Assembly (NCBI GenBank): GCA_003427395.1
Contig: BFEA01000914.1
Span: 221,057-254,968 of the forward strand
Direction of reading: 5' to 3'
Source of the DNA: Chara braunii
Lineage: Eukaryota; Streptophyta; Charophyceae; Charales; Characeae
Length of the DNA: 33,912 bases
Shown here: in pieces, positions 19,156 to 29,464 of the stretch
How positions within the stretch are numbered: the first letter of the stretch is position 1
Layout of the letters: each line of letters starts with the position of its first letter
Notes under the pieces: model-generated
The model's database searches: none
Seen by the model: only the letters and a program-made list of their open reading frames with translations
What the model was told of the DNA's origin: nothing
Program-made: the position numbers and the translations under genes

Positions 19156-20318
19156 CAACGGTGGTTCTTGTGGAACCTTTCCCCACGTCCGTCGTCAAAG
19201 TGCTCATTTGAATATTTGCTACTACCACCAGGATCTGCACCAGGCCGCTTAGGCCCGAGGCGGTGGCGGGGTCCGCCTGAGTAAAGCAGGCCAAAAGAAG
19301 GCTGGGGCGGAACTCTGGCGGTAGCTGCGAAGCAACAAGGCCGCGGAGTCTTGAGGTTTTCTCCCGGATTACCAGGCTGACCGACGCTGTCAGACTACTG
19401 GCTGCTGGCTGCGCCGTTCGGTAGTGGAAAAGGGCGAAGAGCCGAGGCGGGGGAAACGCAGAGAAGGACGGAGAAGCTGCGTTAGCAGCTGAAGCAGAGT
19501 TAAGAAAGCAGGGACATTGTAGCAGTTGGACGTTGTGCTAGCGGCAGCGGGCGGAGCGTTAGCTAGTGGAGGAGAGAGGCTGGACCGGGACGGATAGTCA
19601 AGGCAGATGCGTGCAGAGCAGGGGCGATGGGAGCTGGCCCGGCCGCAGCGAACGGAGCGCGAGGTGGCAAGGGAGATAGGCCGTAGCATGGCCAGGCGCT
19701 GAGACCGCGCGGATAAGCAAGGCACAGCTGGTTAGGCCGGGCTGCACTAAGCAGCCGAAAGCGAAGTGTCAGAGGGCAAGGTGGTTGAGGGAGGCGCACC
19801 TAGACAGACGGTCGTGAAAGGTGCATGCAGAAAGGCGACATGCAGCAGTGGGAGGGAGACGGGCTATGAGAGGCGGAATATGGTAGGCATCAAGGGAGAT
19901 AGGTAGCAGTAAGTGGGCGAAGGCAGGCCAACTTCGGGCGTTAGAGCTAAGGAAAGGGAAGAAAACGAATCGGGACAGGAATGCGCGCCGGGTACGTGCA
20001 AAGGTGGAAATGGCGCGAACGAGGTAGAAAAAGGGAGTTACCACTCGATTCTTGATAGAATCGAGCCGGGAAATACTTAGAGTAAACGTTTTAGGATAGG
20101 GCGAATCTACTGGGAGCGTCAGTTTTGGCCAAAGGTTAGTAGGTAGGAAGTTAGTAAGAAGATCTGCTGCGCGGAGCGATGGCAGAGGGCGGAGACGACG
20201 AGGATGGAGAAACGTAAGGCCCCCCGATTGTTGATGAAATCGGGTGGGGAGAGAGTCGAGTTGGAGGTTTTAAGGCGTGGCGAAATCAGTAGCAATGTTA
20301 GTTTTAACTCTAGGTTAG
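19156..20318 (+). repeat. LTR segment present only in the 3' LTR
   Basis: This part of the LTR has no counterpart on the left, where the junction 7003/7004 replaces it. The plus strand is strongly purine-rich and GC-rich through about 20040. I see no gene: minus-strand frames here are leucine-, proline- and serine-rich chance frames. The final 280 bp contain the first two units of the 178-bp hairpin series. Confidence 0.7.
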
Positions 20319-20430
20319 TATAGAGGGAGTTAGCATGAAAGTGAAGTGCGCGGGAGATGGTGGAACGAGGAAGAAAAGCAATGGAAGAGTGTGTCGCCCG
20401 CCCGTTTTTGGACAAAATTGGGCGGCGGAG
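20044..20430 (+). repeat. Three diverged hairpin units about 178 bp apart
   Basis: Loops with TTGATA, TTGATG and TTGGAC lie at 20052, 20231 and 20408. Their stems differ but pair: CTCGATTC/GAATCGAG (20044-20065), CCCGATT/AATCGGG (20223-20244), and a CGCCC/GGGCG stem with TTTT/AAAA (about 20397-20424). Between them the units share features such as TTAGTA, GGAAGTTAG or GAGTTAGC. The third unit recurs in block A of the 5' LTR, where the stem reads CCG-TTTC/GAAA-TCGG. Confidence 0.75.
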
Positions 20431-21898
20431 GAATTGAAACAGGGATTTTCGGGGCTGGCGACCCCGATCATGAAGTTAGATTTAGTTGTAGATTAGTAGA
20501 GAGAGCATTAGTAGAAAATCGGGGTGCGCCCAGGGAAATGGCAAAGCGACTTTAGGATACAGGTATGACGATGTACCCTTCCCTGTTTAAGCGGTAGATT
20601 CATTCCATTTACTCGCCTTGCCGCTGGAAGTAGCATGAGACCGGCCACGCGCGCCGAAGGCGAGCGGAAGGAGTAGGAGGTGAGTACGTACCTGGAGGGG
20701 ATTGATGACGAGATACGTAGTCGCGCCCGCCTTCGAAGATCACGGAAGGGGGCGAACCTGACCGCTATTGCGGCCAGGTACATCGAGGAAGTGGGGGGGG
20801 GCTCGATTTGGGATGTCTATGTTGCCTGTAGGAGATAGCGGATGGCTGTCGGAGTAGCTCCTCGGCTCAGTGGGCGGTGGGAGCCAGTAGTCGTGGGGTA
20901 GGATACTTACTTGTGGGCCGGCGAGTTGTTCTTCCCATGAGTTAGAGGCAATAAGAAGAGGGGCGAGCTGCAAAGCTTGAAGACTTACCTGATGCCCAGC
21001 GCGCTGCCTACCTGTCGACCGAAGAAGTGGGTTGCCGAGACTGCAATCTTGGCTGCAGGCCGACGCGCCCCTCGTCCGACCAGCTTATGAGGTAACACGG
21101 CAGCCACGGTGTTGCAGGTCTACCTGTTGGTTGGCATGCCACACTTACGTGGCCGGACAGGCCGCGGCGTGGCTCTATTACAAGGAAGGGGAAGGCCGTG
21201 TTTTGTACCCACGGCCTGTGCCTTGAGCCGTGACCAAGGCAGTTCGGACCTTGAAGCTTGCGGGATAGCGAAGCTCATCGACAAGGCTTATTGCTACAAA
21301 TCAGAGAGTCGTCAGGGAATTGACTTCGACAGTTTGACCTTAGAATTGACCAGGCTGCTGCATACATTGGCTGCCATTGCGGGGCCCTCAGGCGCACTAA
21401 GGAAGCAAGGCCCTCTCCAGTGAGGTTGAGAGCACCCTCCTTGTATCTGAGAGTCTCAAACCCTCTTCTTCTATCCTTCTTACTCTAAGTCTAGTCTTGA
21501 TCTGAGGGGAAGGCGGCAGGCGGGATTGCAACGCGTAGGACCGCATCAAGACTCTGTGGGGAGTCAACCCACCGATTGCGGGAGCTCTGCCGGAACTCGG
21601 GAGGAGTTCTGAAGGCAGGGAACCAACAGGTAATCACTTTTTTCCCTTCTATAAACCCGGTTATAACCTTTATGTGTATCTCCTATTGCATCGTTGACTG
21701 AATATATGATGTGAAACCCTACTTTATTTCTGGTTTGACTTTCAGGAGACTGAACAAGATTAAGAGAATGTTTGCTCAAGTTCAGCTTCAGCTTTATTGA
21801 TTGTGTGAACTCAGATTGCCAAAAAGAACTACATCTGGGGAAAGGCAGGATGAAGGGTTGTTTTGGTTGAGGGTTGACTGGGTCATCAAGGCTGGGAA

Positions 21899-22777
21899 GT
21901 CCCCATAAGTTTGGGGAGACCCAGTGCTTTGTTTATTTTAGCTTGTATGGAGCGTCAGACCCTTCTATAAGTTTAGGGGGTCTGATTGCTCTGGAGGCTG
22001 GGATGTCCCCATAAGTTTGGGGAGACTCAGTACTATGGCTTGCATGGAGGGTCAGGCTATTCTGTAAGTTCAGGTGACCTGACTGCTCTGACTTGTGAAG
22101 GGTCTGATTGTGCCTGATTTTTTGGGACTCATGGCATTCAATAAGTTTTGGTGTCTTGGGTTGCCTTGTTTTTATCAGGGTTTTATCTGTTTTTTTTGTT
22201 TCTAAACGAGGAGATCTGAGCTGTTCTATAAGTTTAGGTGGCTTAGCCTCTTCCTGCTCTTTATTCTGAAGAAATAACCTTGGCAAAGGGGCAGATCCTT
22301 CTGTAAGTTCAGGGGGTCTGACTCGATGTCACACACATGATGATTCAGAGAGGAATGAAATTGNNNNNNNNNNNNNNNTCTATAAGTTTAGGGGGTCTGG
22401 CTCAAAGCCTTGCACATGTTGGAACCCAATGGTTATAACTTGGCTATACTTTACTACTATTCTATCTAAGAACAAGCTAATCAGACTGTTTTATAAGTTT
22501 AGGTGGTCTGACTATAGCCGTATCACAACTTGAAGAGAGTATAACTAAGAATAAAACTGATGTTAAACTGGGGCAGACTGAACTTAAGTTAGTTCAGTCA
22601 TATGCAGCCTTAGAAGACAAAGGGAAGACAATTATATATAACTTGGATAGTTTAAACAGTTAAGGGCGACTAGGAGTGGTCTAGTCATATGCCCAAAGAA
22701 GAGAAAAGTAGTTGTGCCCTCTGTTTTGTGTATACTTCTCGGCTAAGTAAGGCACATTCCATAAGTTTAGGTGGCCT
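21899..22777 (-). repeat. AACTTA-loop hairpin family, 3' LTR copy
   Basis: The same hairpins occur here in reverse orientation (loop TAAGTT on the plus strand), between about 21905 and 22770. Two inner stems that are imperfect in the other LTR are perfect here: the members homologous to those at 10509 and 10770 close with CTA/TAG. Some outer stems have lost a pair (CTAAGC/GCTCAG). This supports the paired state being ancestral, with each copy decaying independently. Confidence 0.88.
22364..22378. other. Assembly gap (15 N)
   Basis: The gap lies at the position homologous to the 225-N gap at 10156-10380, between the end of ...GAGGAATGAAATTG and a hairpin arm (TCTATAAGTTTAGG). The length of 15 is probably an estimate from overlaps or read pairs. 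Confidence 0.99.
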
Positions 22778-23078
22778 GACCTTATGCCTTATGTAGGCAG
22801 GGTATAAGGGGTTAAGTTACTGAAAGATTATGAACTATTGTCTGTCTAGATAAACTTGGGATGGTGAGAGTACTTACCTTTGTGGTTTGACTTGCATGTG
22901 GCTGAGTGAGCTTACTACTTGGTCTGAGTTTCAGTTTGATAGGTAGTTGCTTTAGTCGCTCGCCACGTGCTAGAGCTGTAGGAGTTAGTTTCAATTCCTG
23001 CATTTTCTGTGATAGTTTTTTTTACTTAGGTCAAATTCTTGCATTTTCAAGGATCATTTTTTGTACTTGGCTTTGTAT

Positions 23079-23616
23079 AAATCTTGGCAAGCTACTTTCT
23101 CTGCGGGAAGCGCTGCCGAAATTTCTACAAATTCAATGAGTTGGTCAATATTTGACTTGACAAAGTTCAACTTGTTTTTTCGTTATATCTGACCTAGTAA
23201 AAATTTGAAAAGTCTCTTTTTCTAAAGGGAGTGCTGCTCAAATTTTTGCTAATTCAGGGAATTGGACAAAATTGAACTTTGAGAAGTCAAAGTCATTCTC
23301 TAATTCTGGGCTTAGCCTTATATGAATTTTGGAATAACACTTTTCTAAAGGGAGTGCTGCCAAAATTTCTGCAAAACTAGGGAGTTAGTTAAATCTTGTC
23401 TAAGTTGAACTCAAGTTGTTTTTTGAGTTCATATCTGACTTAGTGTAAATCTGGGAAGACTCCCTTTCTAAAGGGAGTGATGCCCAATTTTTTACTAATT
23501 CATGGAGTGAGACATAATTTGACTTTTCAGAGTTAAATATTATTTCTGCTTTCATATTTGGACTTATATAAATTCTGGAAAAACACTTTTCATACGGGAA
23601 GCGCTGCCAAAATTTT
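23079..23616 (-). repeat. 123-bp hairpin repeats, 3' LTR copy
   Basis: These are the mirror copies of the five units at 8922-9460, with the same alternation of the two types. Inner arms here include CTTTCTAAAGGGAG-type stems around 23460-23480 and CACTTTTCTAAAGGGAGTG (about 23338-23356). That last unit reads differently in the 5' LTR copy, so the units have changed independently since the LTRs separated. Confidence 0.85.
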
Positions 23617-24696
23617 CTTAGTTTAAAGGAGATCGATTATATTTTGACATGTGGCGATTCTGGTAGTCCACTCTGAATAGGGGAGACTCTGCCATGAGTC
23701 TGCCTTTCTTTGGGCACTTGCTTAGAGATAGGCTTAAATATATTTAACTTGGATGGTTTGGGTACGATCATCATATGGAGATTGTTCCTCATGGACTTAT
23801 AGGTTTAGCCTGGGGCACTGACCTGTCATGTGTTACAGGTCCTCTTGATCGTTTGATTCAAGTTCAGGACTAGATTCAGCTTAATCCTACAAGGATCACA
23901 TTCTGCTATCACTGATAACAGGTCGGTTGTCGATTCGTCGGTTTGCGGTTCAACCCCAATCCACTCTTACCACTCAACCCAAAGGCTTTAGCCCTGTGGT
24001 TTATCTGTTTTATTGTGTTTTTACCCGGACTTTATTGAATGGTCATTTAACAAAAATACTGAGTATTTATTTTGGGGAGTTGCACAAGAGTGAGGTTTGT
24101 ATGGCTAAAGCGAGGTGTATGAGCATAGAGAATGATTGAAGTTGACCCCGTGTAGTGTGTGGACTTTTGTTGAATCTTTGATGTGATTGCATGTATGTTT
24201 GTGGTTCGGACTTTGGATGTGACTGCCTGCGATTACATAGATATATGGCTGAGAGGAGCCTCACTATCACTGTGAGAAATAATCGTCCTATATAACTAAA
24301 CCTTTGTATATATTCATATGTGCTTTGGGTACGCGCGCGACTTATTGTGATCGTGCGCAAGGGTTAGCCAGATTATGGGTTGAGAGAAAAGGGAGATCCC
24401 CTTTTATCCTTTGCTTTTTATAGATTTTTTTTAGTCGGACGTCGGTCTTGGGCCGGGATTCAAGGTCCTTCTCGAGGACATCCCAAGCCCTAGACTCTGC
24501 AGGGAAGGAATCTGTCCCCGTGCAGAGCCTATTTGCCTTGCCTATCGAGACGCTCAGACCAAAGGCCGGCGGTCTCGCGGCGGCTGCACGACTATTCCTT
24601 CAGCCGTGCAACGTCGTGAAGGATTAGACCTTCACGACACTTCGAGTCTGACACTTGAGTGTCATAAGCGGTACTCGGATCGACGAGGGACCGATA

Positions 24697-24830
24697 GTAC
24701 GCCATAGTACGCCATCATTGCCACTGCTTGCGTACGCTTGCATACGCCATAGTACGCCATCACGACACTTCGAGTCTGGCACTACATAGTACGCCATCAT
24801 TGCCACTGCTTGCGTACGCTTGCATTGCGA
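24697..24830. repeat. Local tandem duplication of about 87 bp and GTACGCCATA repeats
   Basis: CATAGTACGCCATCATTGCC followed by ACTGCTTGCGTACGCTTGCAT occurs twice, near 24705 and again near 24786, with short GTACGCCATA repeats between. The 5' LTR copy (7780-7830) has the sequence once, so the duplication arose in the 3' LTR after insertion. A GACACTT palindrome-like element lies just before it. Confidence 0.8.
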
Positions 24831-24973
24831 GCCGATACAAGTTAGCCCTGCGTCCGCGCGATTTTATACTAAGTCTCGCGCTCGACGCCTATCCGATTTA
24901 CGCATCGGAAAGTTATGGGATGACTACCGAGGGGCTAGGAGCGTTGTCGCGTTGTTTGTGTTGTGTTGTTTCG

Positions 24974-25001
24974 TATGTGTGTGTGTGTGTGTGTGTGTGT
25001 T
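24974..25001. repeat. GT microsatellite
   Basis: A run of GT dinucleotides within block X. The homologous run in the 5' LTR (CA at about 7618-7636) is shorter, as expected from slippage. Confidence 0.95.
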
Positions 25002-25092
25002 TTATTTTTGTGTTCGTAAAGTGGTGTGCGGGTGGTGTGTGGGATGCGTCCTAGTCGACCGAGGACGAGTCGCGCTTGGGACCTCAACCCCC

Positions 25093-25478
25093 CAAGATTG
25101 CCGATTCGCGTGCGGGTCCGATAGAGGCGTATTACCGCGCGTACCCCCTATGCTACAACGAACGAGAAACGCCCTCGGCTGGTCCACCTCTGCGATTGCA
25201 ACTGATTTGCTTTCGTACTGTGGACTGGTAGCTCGGCGGGGATACGCCCACCGAAGGGAGGTGACAACTCCCGTAAGGTGTAGGTAAGTCGTGCCTCGCG
25301 TAGGCCCTATCCTGTTGTAGGGGCTCGCGAGAGGTATGGCTGGCGCACTCGGCCGGAGCGGCTTGCGGAAGTTCCACATGCATATTTTGCGACGAAGGAT
25401 TAAAGTCCAACTCCTGCGTGACGCGGCCGGAAGGGTCCCGCGCTGCCCTGGTGCAATGCTGGACCGATGCGCCCGACA
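25093..25478 (+). repeat. LTR block B, 3' LTR copy
   Basis: It matches 11891-12276 directly and supplies defined bases at the Ns of that copy. It ends GCGCCCGACA at 25478, the outer edge of the whole element; gypsy gag begins on the next base. It carries the GGGAG/CTCCC small hairpin and a TAGGCCCTA/TAGGGGCT-like stem. Confidence 0.88.
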
Positions 25479-25482
25479 ACGT
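25479..25482. other. Target-site duplication, right copy (ACGT)
   Basis: ACGT directly follows the LTR end CCGACA and leads into gag codons on the minus strand. It pairs with the ATGT at 4984-4987. A 4-bp duplicate is within the usual 4-6 bp of Ty3/gypsy integrases (family knowledge). Confidence 0.75.
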
Positions 25483-26585
25483 GCCGCCGAATTGGCGCCG
25501 ATCCCTCTGAAAAGGAGGCAACAACTACGACTTCGTGCTTTGGCTTGGTGAGTTTGTGCCTCACATAGGTGGGCACTGTCCTCACCCAGTTGTCCAGGTC
25601 CTCGTCCTTCTTCCTGTCGCCAGAGAACGACTTAGGACTCAACAAGGGTATCTTGGGCATCCATTGCATAGGCTGGATTGGGCTAGGAGATTGTTGCAGT
25701 GGCTGCATGGCCACTGAGACAAGTTGCTGCACACTAACCTGGGCCTGTCCCGACGATGGGACTGTAGTTACCACCGTCGTGGATGGTACAAAAGAAGCTC
25801 TTAAGGACTGGACCACTAGTTGCTACTAGACCACCTGGAGGGGTTGCCAAACATGGGGGAGAAAGAGGGACCTATTGGCGACGACGTCATTGAGGGGCCC
25901 GCAACCGAAGGGGGAGCTACACCATACCGAGGCTGCCTCATGAATGGACGAGGAGCCTACAGTGCAACCAAAATTTGTTTCTAGCCTGCCACTAGTTCAG
26001 CCAGCACTTCTTGCTGAACAACCTGCGTTTCTGCGACACATAGAGGCGAGTTACGCAGAGCTTGCATCGCAGGGTCAAGTGTTGACTCATCTAATGCTTC
26101 TAATTTGCTTAACTCCTGTCTCCTACTCCCTAGTCTAGCTTTTCTCAAGATAACACATTGTCTCCTCTCTGCTGCCTTTCTCAACTGCCGCTGCAACTCG
26201 TCATGAAGCTTTTCTGCTTGGAGGATCTCGTAATCCTCCGGTGTGAGTTGAGTCTGTCGGCCGACTTGCAAGCCAACAGTCTGGCTAACAGAAACCTGAG
26301 AGACACTCTGACTGATTCCTGACGAAGAGGCCTGAGAAAAGGCTTGTGACATGGTAGAAGAGGTAGCCATAGTCACACCCGTGCTATCTATACTCCTAGC
26401 TCTGGCGCTGGCCTCAGCGTCCCTCGTCCTCCGCAATGTCGCCCTCTCCCTAGCTTCTCTCCGCAACCTCCTTTCCTCTCCTGGACCAACTCTAGGAACG
26501 TCAACGGTTGACGGAGAGCAGTTCTACGAGTGACCCTAAGATCTTCCACTAACTCCTTCTCCTCACTACTAGCAGCTTCACTCAT
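25479..26585 (-). pseudogene. gag: Ty3/gypsy gag, 5' half, broken
   Basis: Read from 26585 down: an acidic start (MSEAASSEEKELVEDLRVTRR), a basic Arg/Ala-rich region, a Ser/Gln-rich part and a coiled-coil-like part (EILQAEKLHDELQRQLRKAAERRQ) in 26466-25981. The capsid start is in 25816-25500 (MPKIPLLSPKSFSGDRKKDEDLDNWV, then TYVRHKLTKP, ending near SEGSA). Frame changes separate the pieces. Just before the LTR there is an 11-bp extra stretch that repeats CGGCG. The gag stops at the codon where the piece at 4984 resumes, so the two are probably halves of one gene split by the LTR element. Confidence 0.85.
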
Positions 26586-28289
26586 GAGCTACAATGGAGT
26601 GTGATCTAAACTAGAATCCACACCGAACCCTACAGTGTGACACCCAACCGAGTACGATATACGATTATTTTCGGTCAGCCTAGAGAGAAACAGTTAAGCG
26701 GTGAATAACAACTAATGTCAAATCCTACAGGTAATACTAGTTCTATTTTTAAATTACTCTAATACAGATTGCAATGCAGCAAGGGAGTTACTATCCTATC
26801 TACATCTGTCTGTCAGTTGTCAGCAAGTCTGTACAACTAAATAATAAAAAATAAAACAGTTTACCTGTGGAGATGTATGCTGGATGGCAGATTATCTAAT
26901 TAATGTAACAGCGAACAGTTACCGAAATCCCCCCTCTCCCCGTATTCTTCTTGAGTGGTCACTTTGTGTCAACGCCCTGAGCATCTGGTTGAGCAACATG
27001 TCTGAAGGTGTGTAATCCGGCCCACCCCTGTGCCCCAAGTTTATGTCGAACCTGCCAGCCCCTGCACGTTGTTTACCCTCGCATGCAACTAGCCTTACTT
27101 TCGGTTTGCTCTGGCTGATCAAGAGGCAGTTTAAGGACAGCCCCCAAGGTCCTCAGGAATTATTTAACGCCGCAAACAGGACGACGATCACAGTCAGGGT
27201 TCAACATCGGAACCCGCCAGAAATATTTAGAGACGGTCTGGTAAGCGTCTGTTCAAAGGGCTGGCATGCCCTGCATGACCTCTATTGCGCAGCGGCAGAA
27301 CCAAGGACTTGCGGCAAAGCATGCGTGTACTAGCCCCAGCGGGTTGGCATGGTGATCGTGACCCGAGTGCTTCGTCTTGGGCCCTTCAGAGGCTTCGCCC
27401 GTCTCCCACCAGCTTGCTGCACAGGAAGAATGTCGACTCTCAAGGTTGAGCGCTCGCGACACCTCACATTGAGAGGACTCTCAAGACAAAACTCACTTCC
27501 TCACGGTAAGAAGTAATCAAGAGGGTAGATATGGAAGAGAGCAACGTACCTCATAATGCTGCCACCAACCACAAATTTCTCACCGGCAACCTGACCATCG
27601 CCAATACCAGGTATGTGCCCTCACATCATCCTCATCATCATCCTTCTCTCTCTCCCCTGACTTACACCCACATCTTTCCTCTGTACACCCGAAGACCACC
27701 CCTGCGCCTCACTGTAGTCCAAGCCCCTCCAGCTATGGAGGCTGGGCTACGGCACTGCCCTCAGCAGCGCCTTGCTCCCTGCACGACCGCACGCACTAGC
27801 ACCTTGCCTCTCAGCGCCAGCAGCATCCCACGAACGTCCGCTCCAGCAGCGCTGCCGCCAGCATGCAAGTGCTGAATGCCCTTCCAGGCAGCGAGCTCTT
27901 TCCTATATGGAAAGAGCCTGCCTGCCTTCGCATCTTGACTGCCCTGGGCCTCGGCCCAGAAGCTTCCGGTAGGCGCCAGGTGGTTGCGCCTCTGTTGCAG
28001 CTACTGGGTCTCGTTCAGTTCGGTCTCCCAACTGTCTGTGTATGAGGCTGCGATTCTTGTCCAGGGCCTGCATCTTCGGAAAAGCCCGGAAGACCGTGGA
28101 AGGTCTTTGCTGCTCGGCCTGTGTTTTCCCTCAACCAACTGGCGCGTCACAACTGCCTGGACCCCAAATACGAAATTGACAGTCGAGGAGCGCCTCTCGT
28201 GATTTGTTAGGCCCGCTTTCACTTAGGGCAGGCACATCTGACGCAGGGGCCCCTTAGGCCTGCCAAGGACCCGGATCCTCGCACATGGG
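26586..28289. other. No recognisable gene
   Basis: If the gag at 25479-26585 belongs to a gypsy element, its PBS and 5' LTR should lie here, but I find neither a tRNA-Met-type PBS nor a clear LTR edge. Positions 26640-26900 are AT-rich. The open frames at 27043-27333 and 27531-27875 have no recognisable domain. A 17-20 base A-run lies at about 28290-28308. Confidence 0.5.
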
Positions 28290-28339
28290 AAAAAAAAAAA
28301 AAAAAAACAACGAAAACAAAGACATCTTACCAGTCTACG

Positions 28340-28450
28340 CTACCGTGTTCACCCGAATAGAACGCCCGGTCACTATAGCTGTATTTGGCACAACTTTCAG
28401 CCCAGATACGGTGATAATTACTGGGTGTTCTATTCGGGTGAAGACGGTAG
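28340..28450. mobile_element. Foldback MITE, 111 bp, near-complete palindrome
   Basis: The arms start CTACCGTGTTCACCCGAATA and end with the matching complement (...GTTCTATTCGGGTGAAGACGGTAG). About 30 bp pair with few mismatches, and the pairing continues inward (TGTATTTGG with CCAGATACG), so almost the whole element can fold into one stem. There is no coding capacity. The terminal type recalls Tc1/mariner- or pogo-like MITEs, but no TA duplicate is evident. The inner TATAGCTGTATTTGG recalls the ends of the elements at 30585 and 32261. Confidence 0.82.
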
Positions 28451-29309
28451 TTGCCAATTCAACGAAGTTGTACACTCAGTCATATCCTATTTGATAACCC
28501 TAATCTAATGTGAAAATCGACCCTGTCAGTGATCTAATGTTGAAATTTTCACTAATTACTCCTTAGTTACCTAAGCATCGAAAAAACAACTGTATGCCCT
28601 AATTTAGTGCAACGTCGAGCTTGTTAAGCCCAGCAGGCGAAGCGCATCTAGGAACGACAGACCTGATGTGGGCTGCGGCATCAGGCCCATCATCTCAGAT
28701 GTGCCCCCCCGCCCGATCCTCTATGCACACACATGCCAAAATCACTGTCCAGTAAGAGGACTACGAAACTAAAATACTAATTACTATGCCAGCAGAGATC
28801 GCCTTAGGCTCGCTCAACAGCTACAAGCCTACAACGGAATTAAAGCGACGAATCCCAGACCAAATCATCACCAATTTTTTCCCCTTTAATTACAAGATCT
28901 ACCGAATTGATAGCACCAATCCTACTACTCCATGACCAAGATGGGGTAAGTGTGCAGCAGGGGGGAACAAAGCAGGCAGGGGTCGTCAAGAACAGCAGGC
29001 CTAACGTGGGCAGTGGCACGATACTATCAAGCCCGTCATAGTAGGCCTCTGCCAATGTTCATGTTCTACTCAAGGTGTGAAAATGGCTCACAGATGAGCA
29101 GCAACACCATCAAAATAAACAAATTTTCATTCTGCATGGCAAATCAGCAAAACTGTCGGCAGTCCCAGACGGTTCCACATGGCACGACAATACCCCTCAA
29201 CCATAGGGGATAGAGGATATTAGGCAGGTCACCCTCATAACAAGTCGCTCCACAGCATAACGGGTCGCTCCGTAGCTGAAATTTTGCAACACACAAGAGT
29301 TTTGTGTTG
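28451..29309. other. Non-coding spacer
   Basis: No gene is seen. Two diverged related stretches, near 28620-28710 and 28960-29060, share a pattern of CAG...CCT-A-GTGGGC...GGC and GCCC-TCAT, so a short dispersed repeat may be present twice. Confidence 0.4.
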
Positions 29310-29349
29310 ACTCAGTTTATAATAATGTATTAAGTATTATAAACTGAGT
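29310..29349. repeat. Perfect 15-bp stem hairpin
   Basis: ACTCAGTTTATAATA (29310-29324) pairs fully with TATTATAAACTGAGT (29335-29349) around a 10-base AT-rich loop. It may be a very small MITE or a DNA cruciform-forming site. No terminator role can be claimed in a eukaryote. Confidence 0.85.
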
Positions 29350-29464
29350 TATGTCCTTGCCAAGCCTCTGCGCTAAGTTCTTTTTTTTTCCTAAGTCCTG
29401 CTCTCTGAGCTAAGTTCTGAAGTGAAACGGTTTCACCCAGCTGACCTGACATTGCAGTCACAGA

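Larger units (their letters stand above)
20858..25075 (-). repeat. LTR block X, 3' LTR copy, opposite orientation
   Basis: It is the reverse complement of 7543-11890, with scattered base differences and a few indels. It contains the mirror copies of all repeat families listed for the 5' LTR and its own N gap at the same site. It is followed by 17 bases (25076-25092, starting TTGGGACCTC) that have no counterpart at the other copy, after which block B resumes in direct orientation. Confidence 0.88.
18212..25478 (+). mobile_element. 3' LTR, 7.27 kb, complete
   Basis: It runs from TGTCGG (18212) to CCGACA (25478), giving short inverted ends and the TG...CA termini of LTRs. The right edge meets gypsy gag with the 4-bp target duplicate ACGT. 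Homology to the 5' side covers 18212-19155 (inverted copy at 4240-4983), 20319-20857 (7004-7542), 20858-25075 (inverted copy 7543-11890) and 25093-25478 (11891-12276). Without a 200-bp insertion with its target duplicate it is about 7.07 kb, larger than the LTRs I know of in plants. It has no long coding frame but many hairpin repeats. Confidence 0.85.

Noticed and set aside
19563-20044. Leucine- and proline-rich minus-strand frames
   Set aside because: They are the complement of a purine-rich tract in the LTR and show no protein-like pattern.
7543-25075. Inverted repeat as a plastid- or plasmid-type inverted repeat
   Set aside because: The flanking blocks are direct copies and the whole is bounded by LTR ends, a PBS and a target duplicate; no organelle genes are present.
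18212-25478. A DNA transposon with TGTCGG/CCGACA terminal repeats
   Set aside because: Two copies of the long block surround an internal region, and a tRNA-type primer binding site follows the left copy by two bases, which fits an LTR element better.
25479-25510. A second primer binding site (ATTGGCGCCG) next to the 3' LTR end
   Set aside because: The surrounding bases read as gypsy gag on the minus strand and the match to the tRNA end stops after GGCGCCG.
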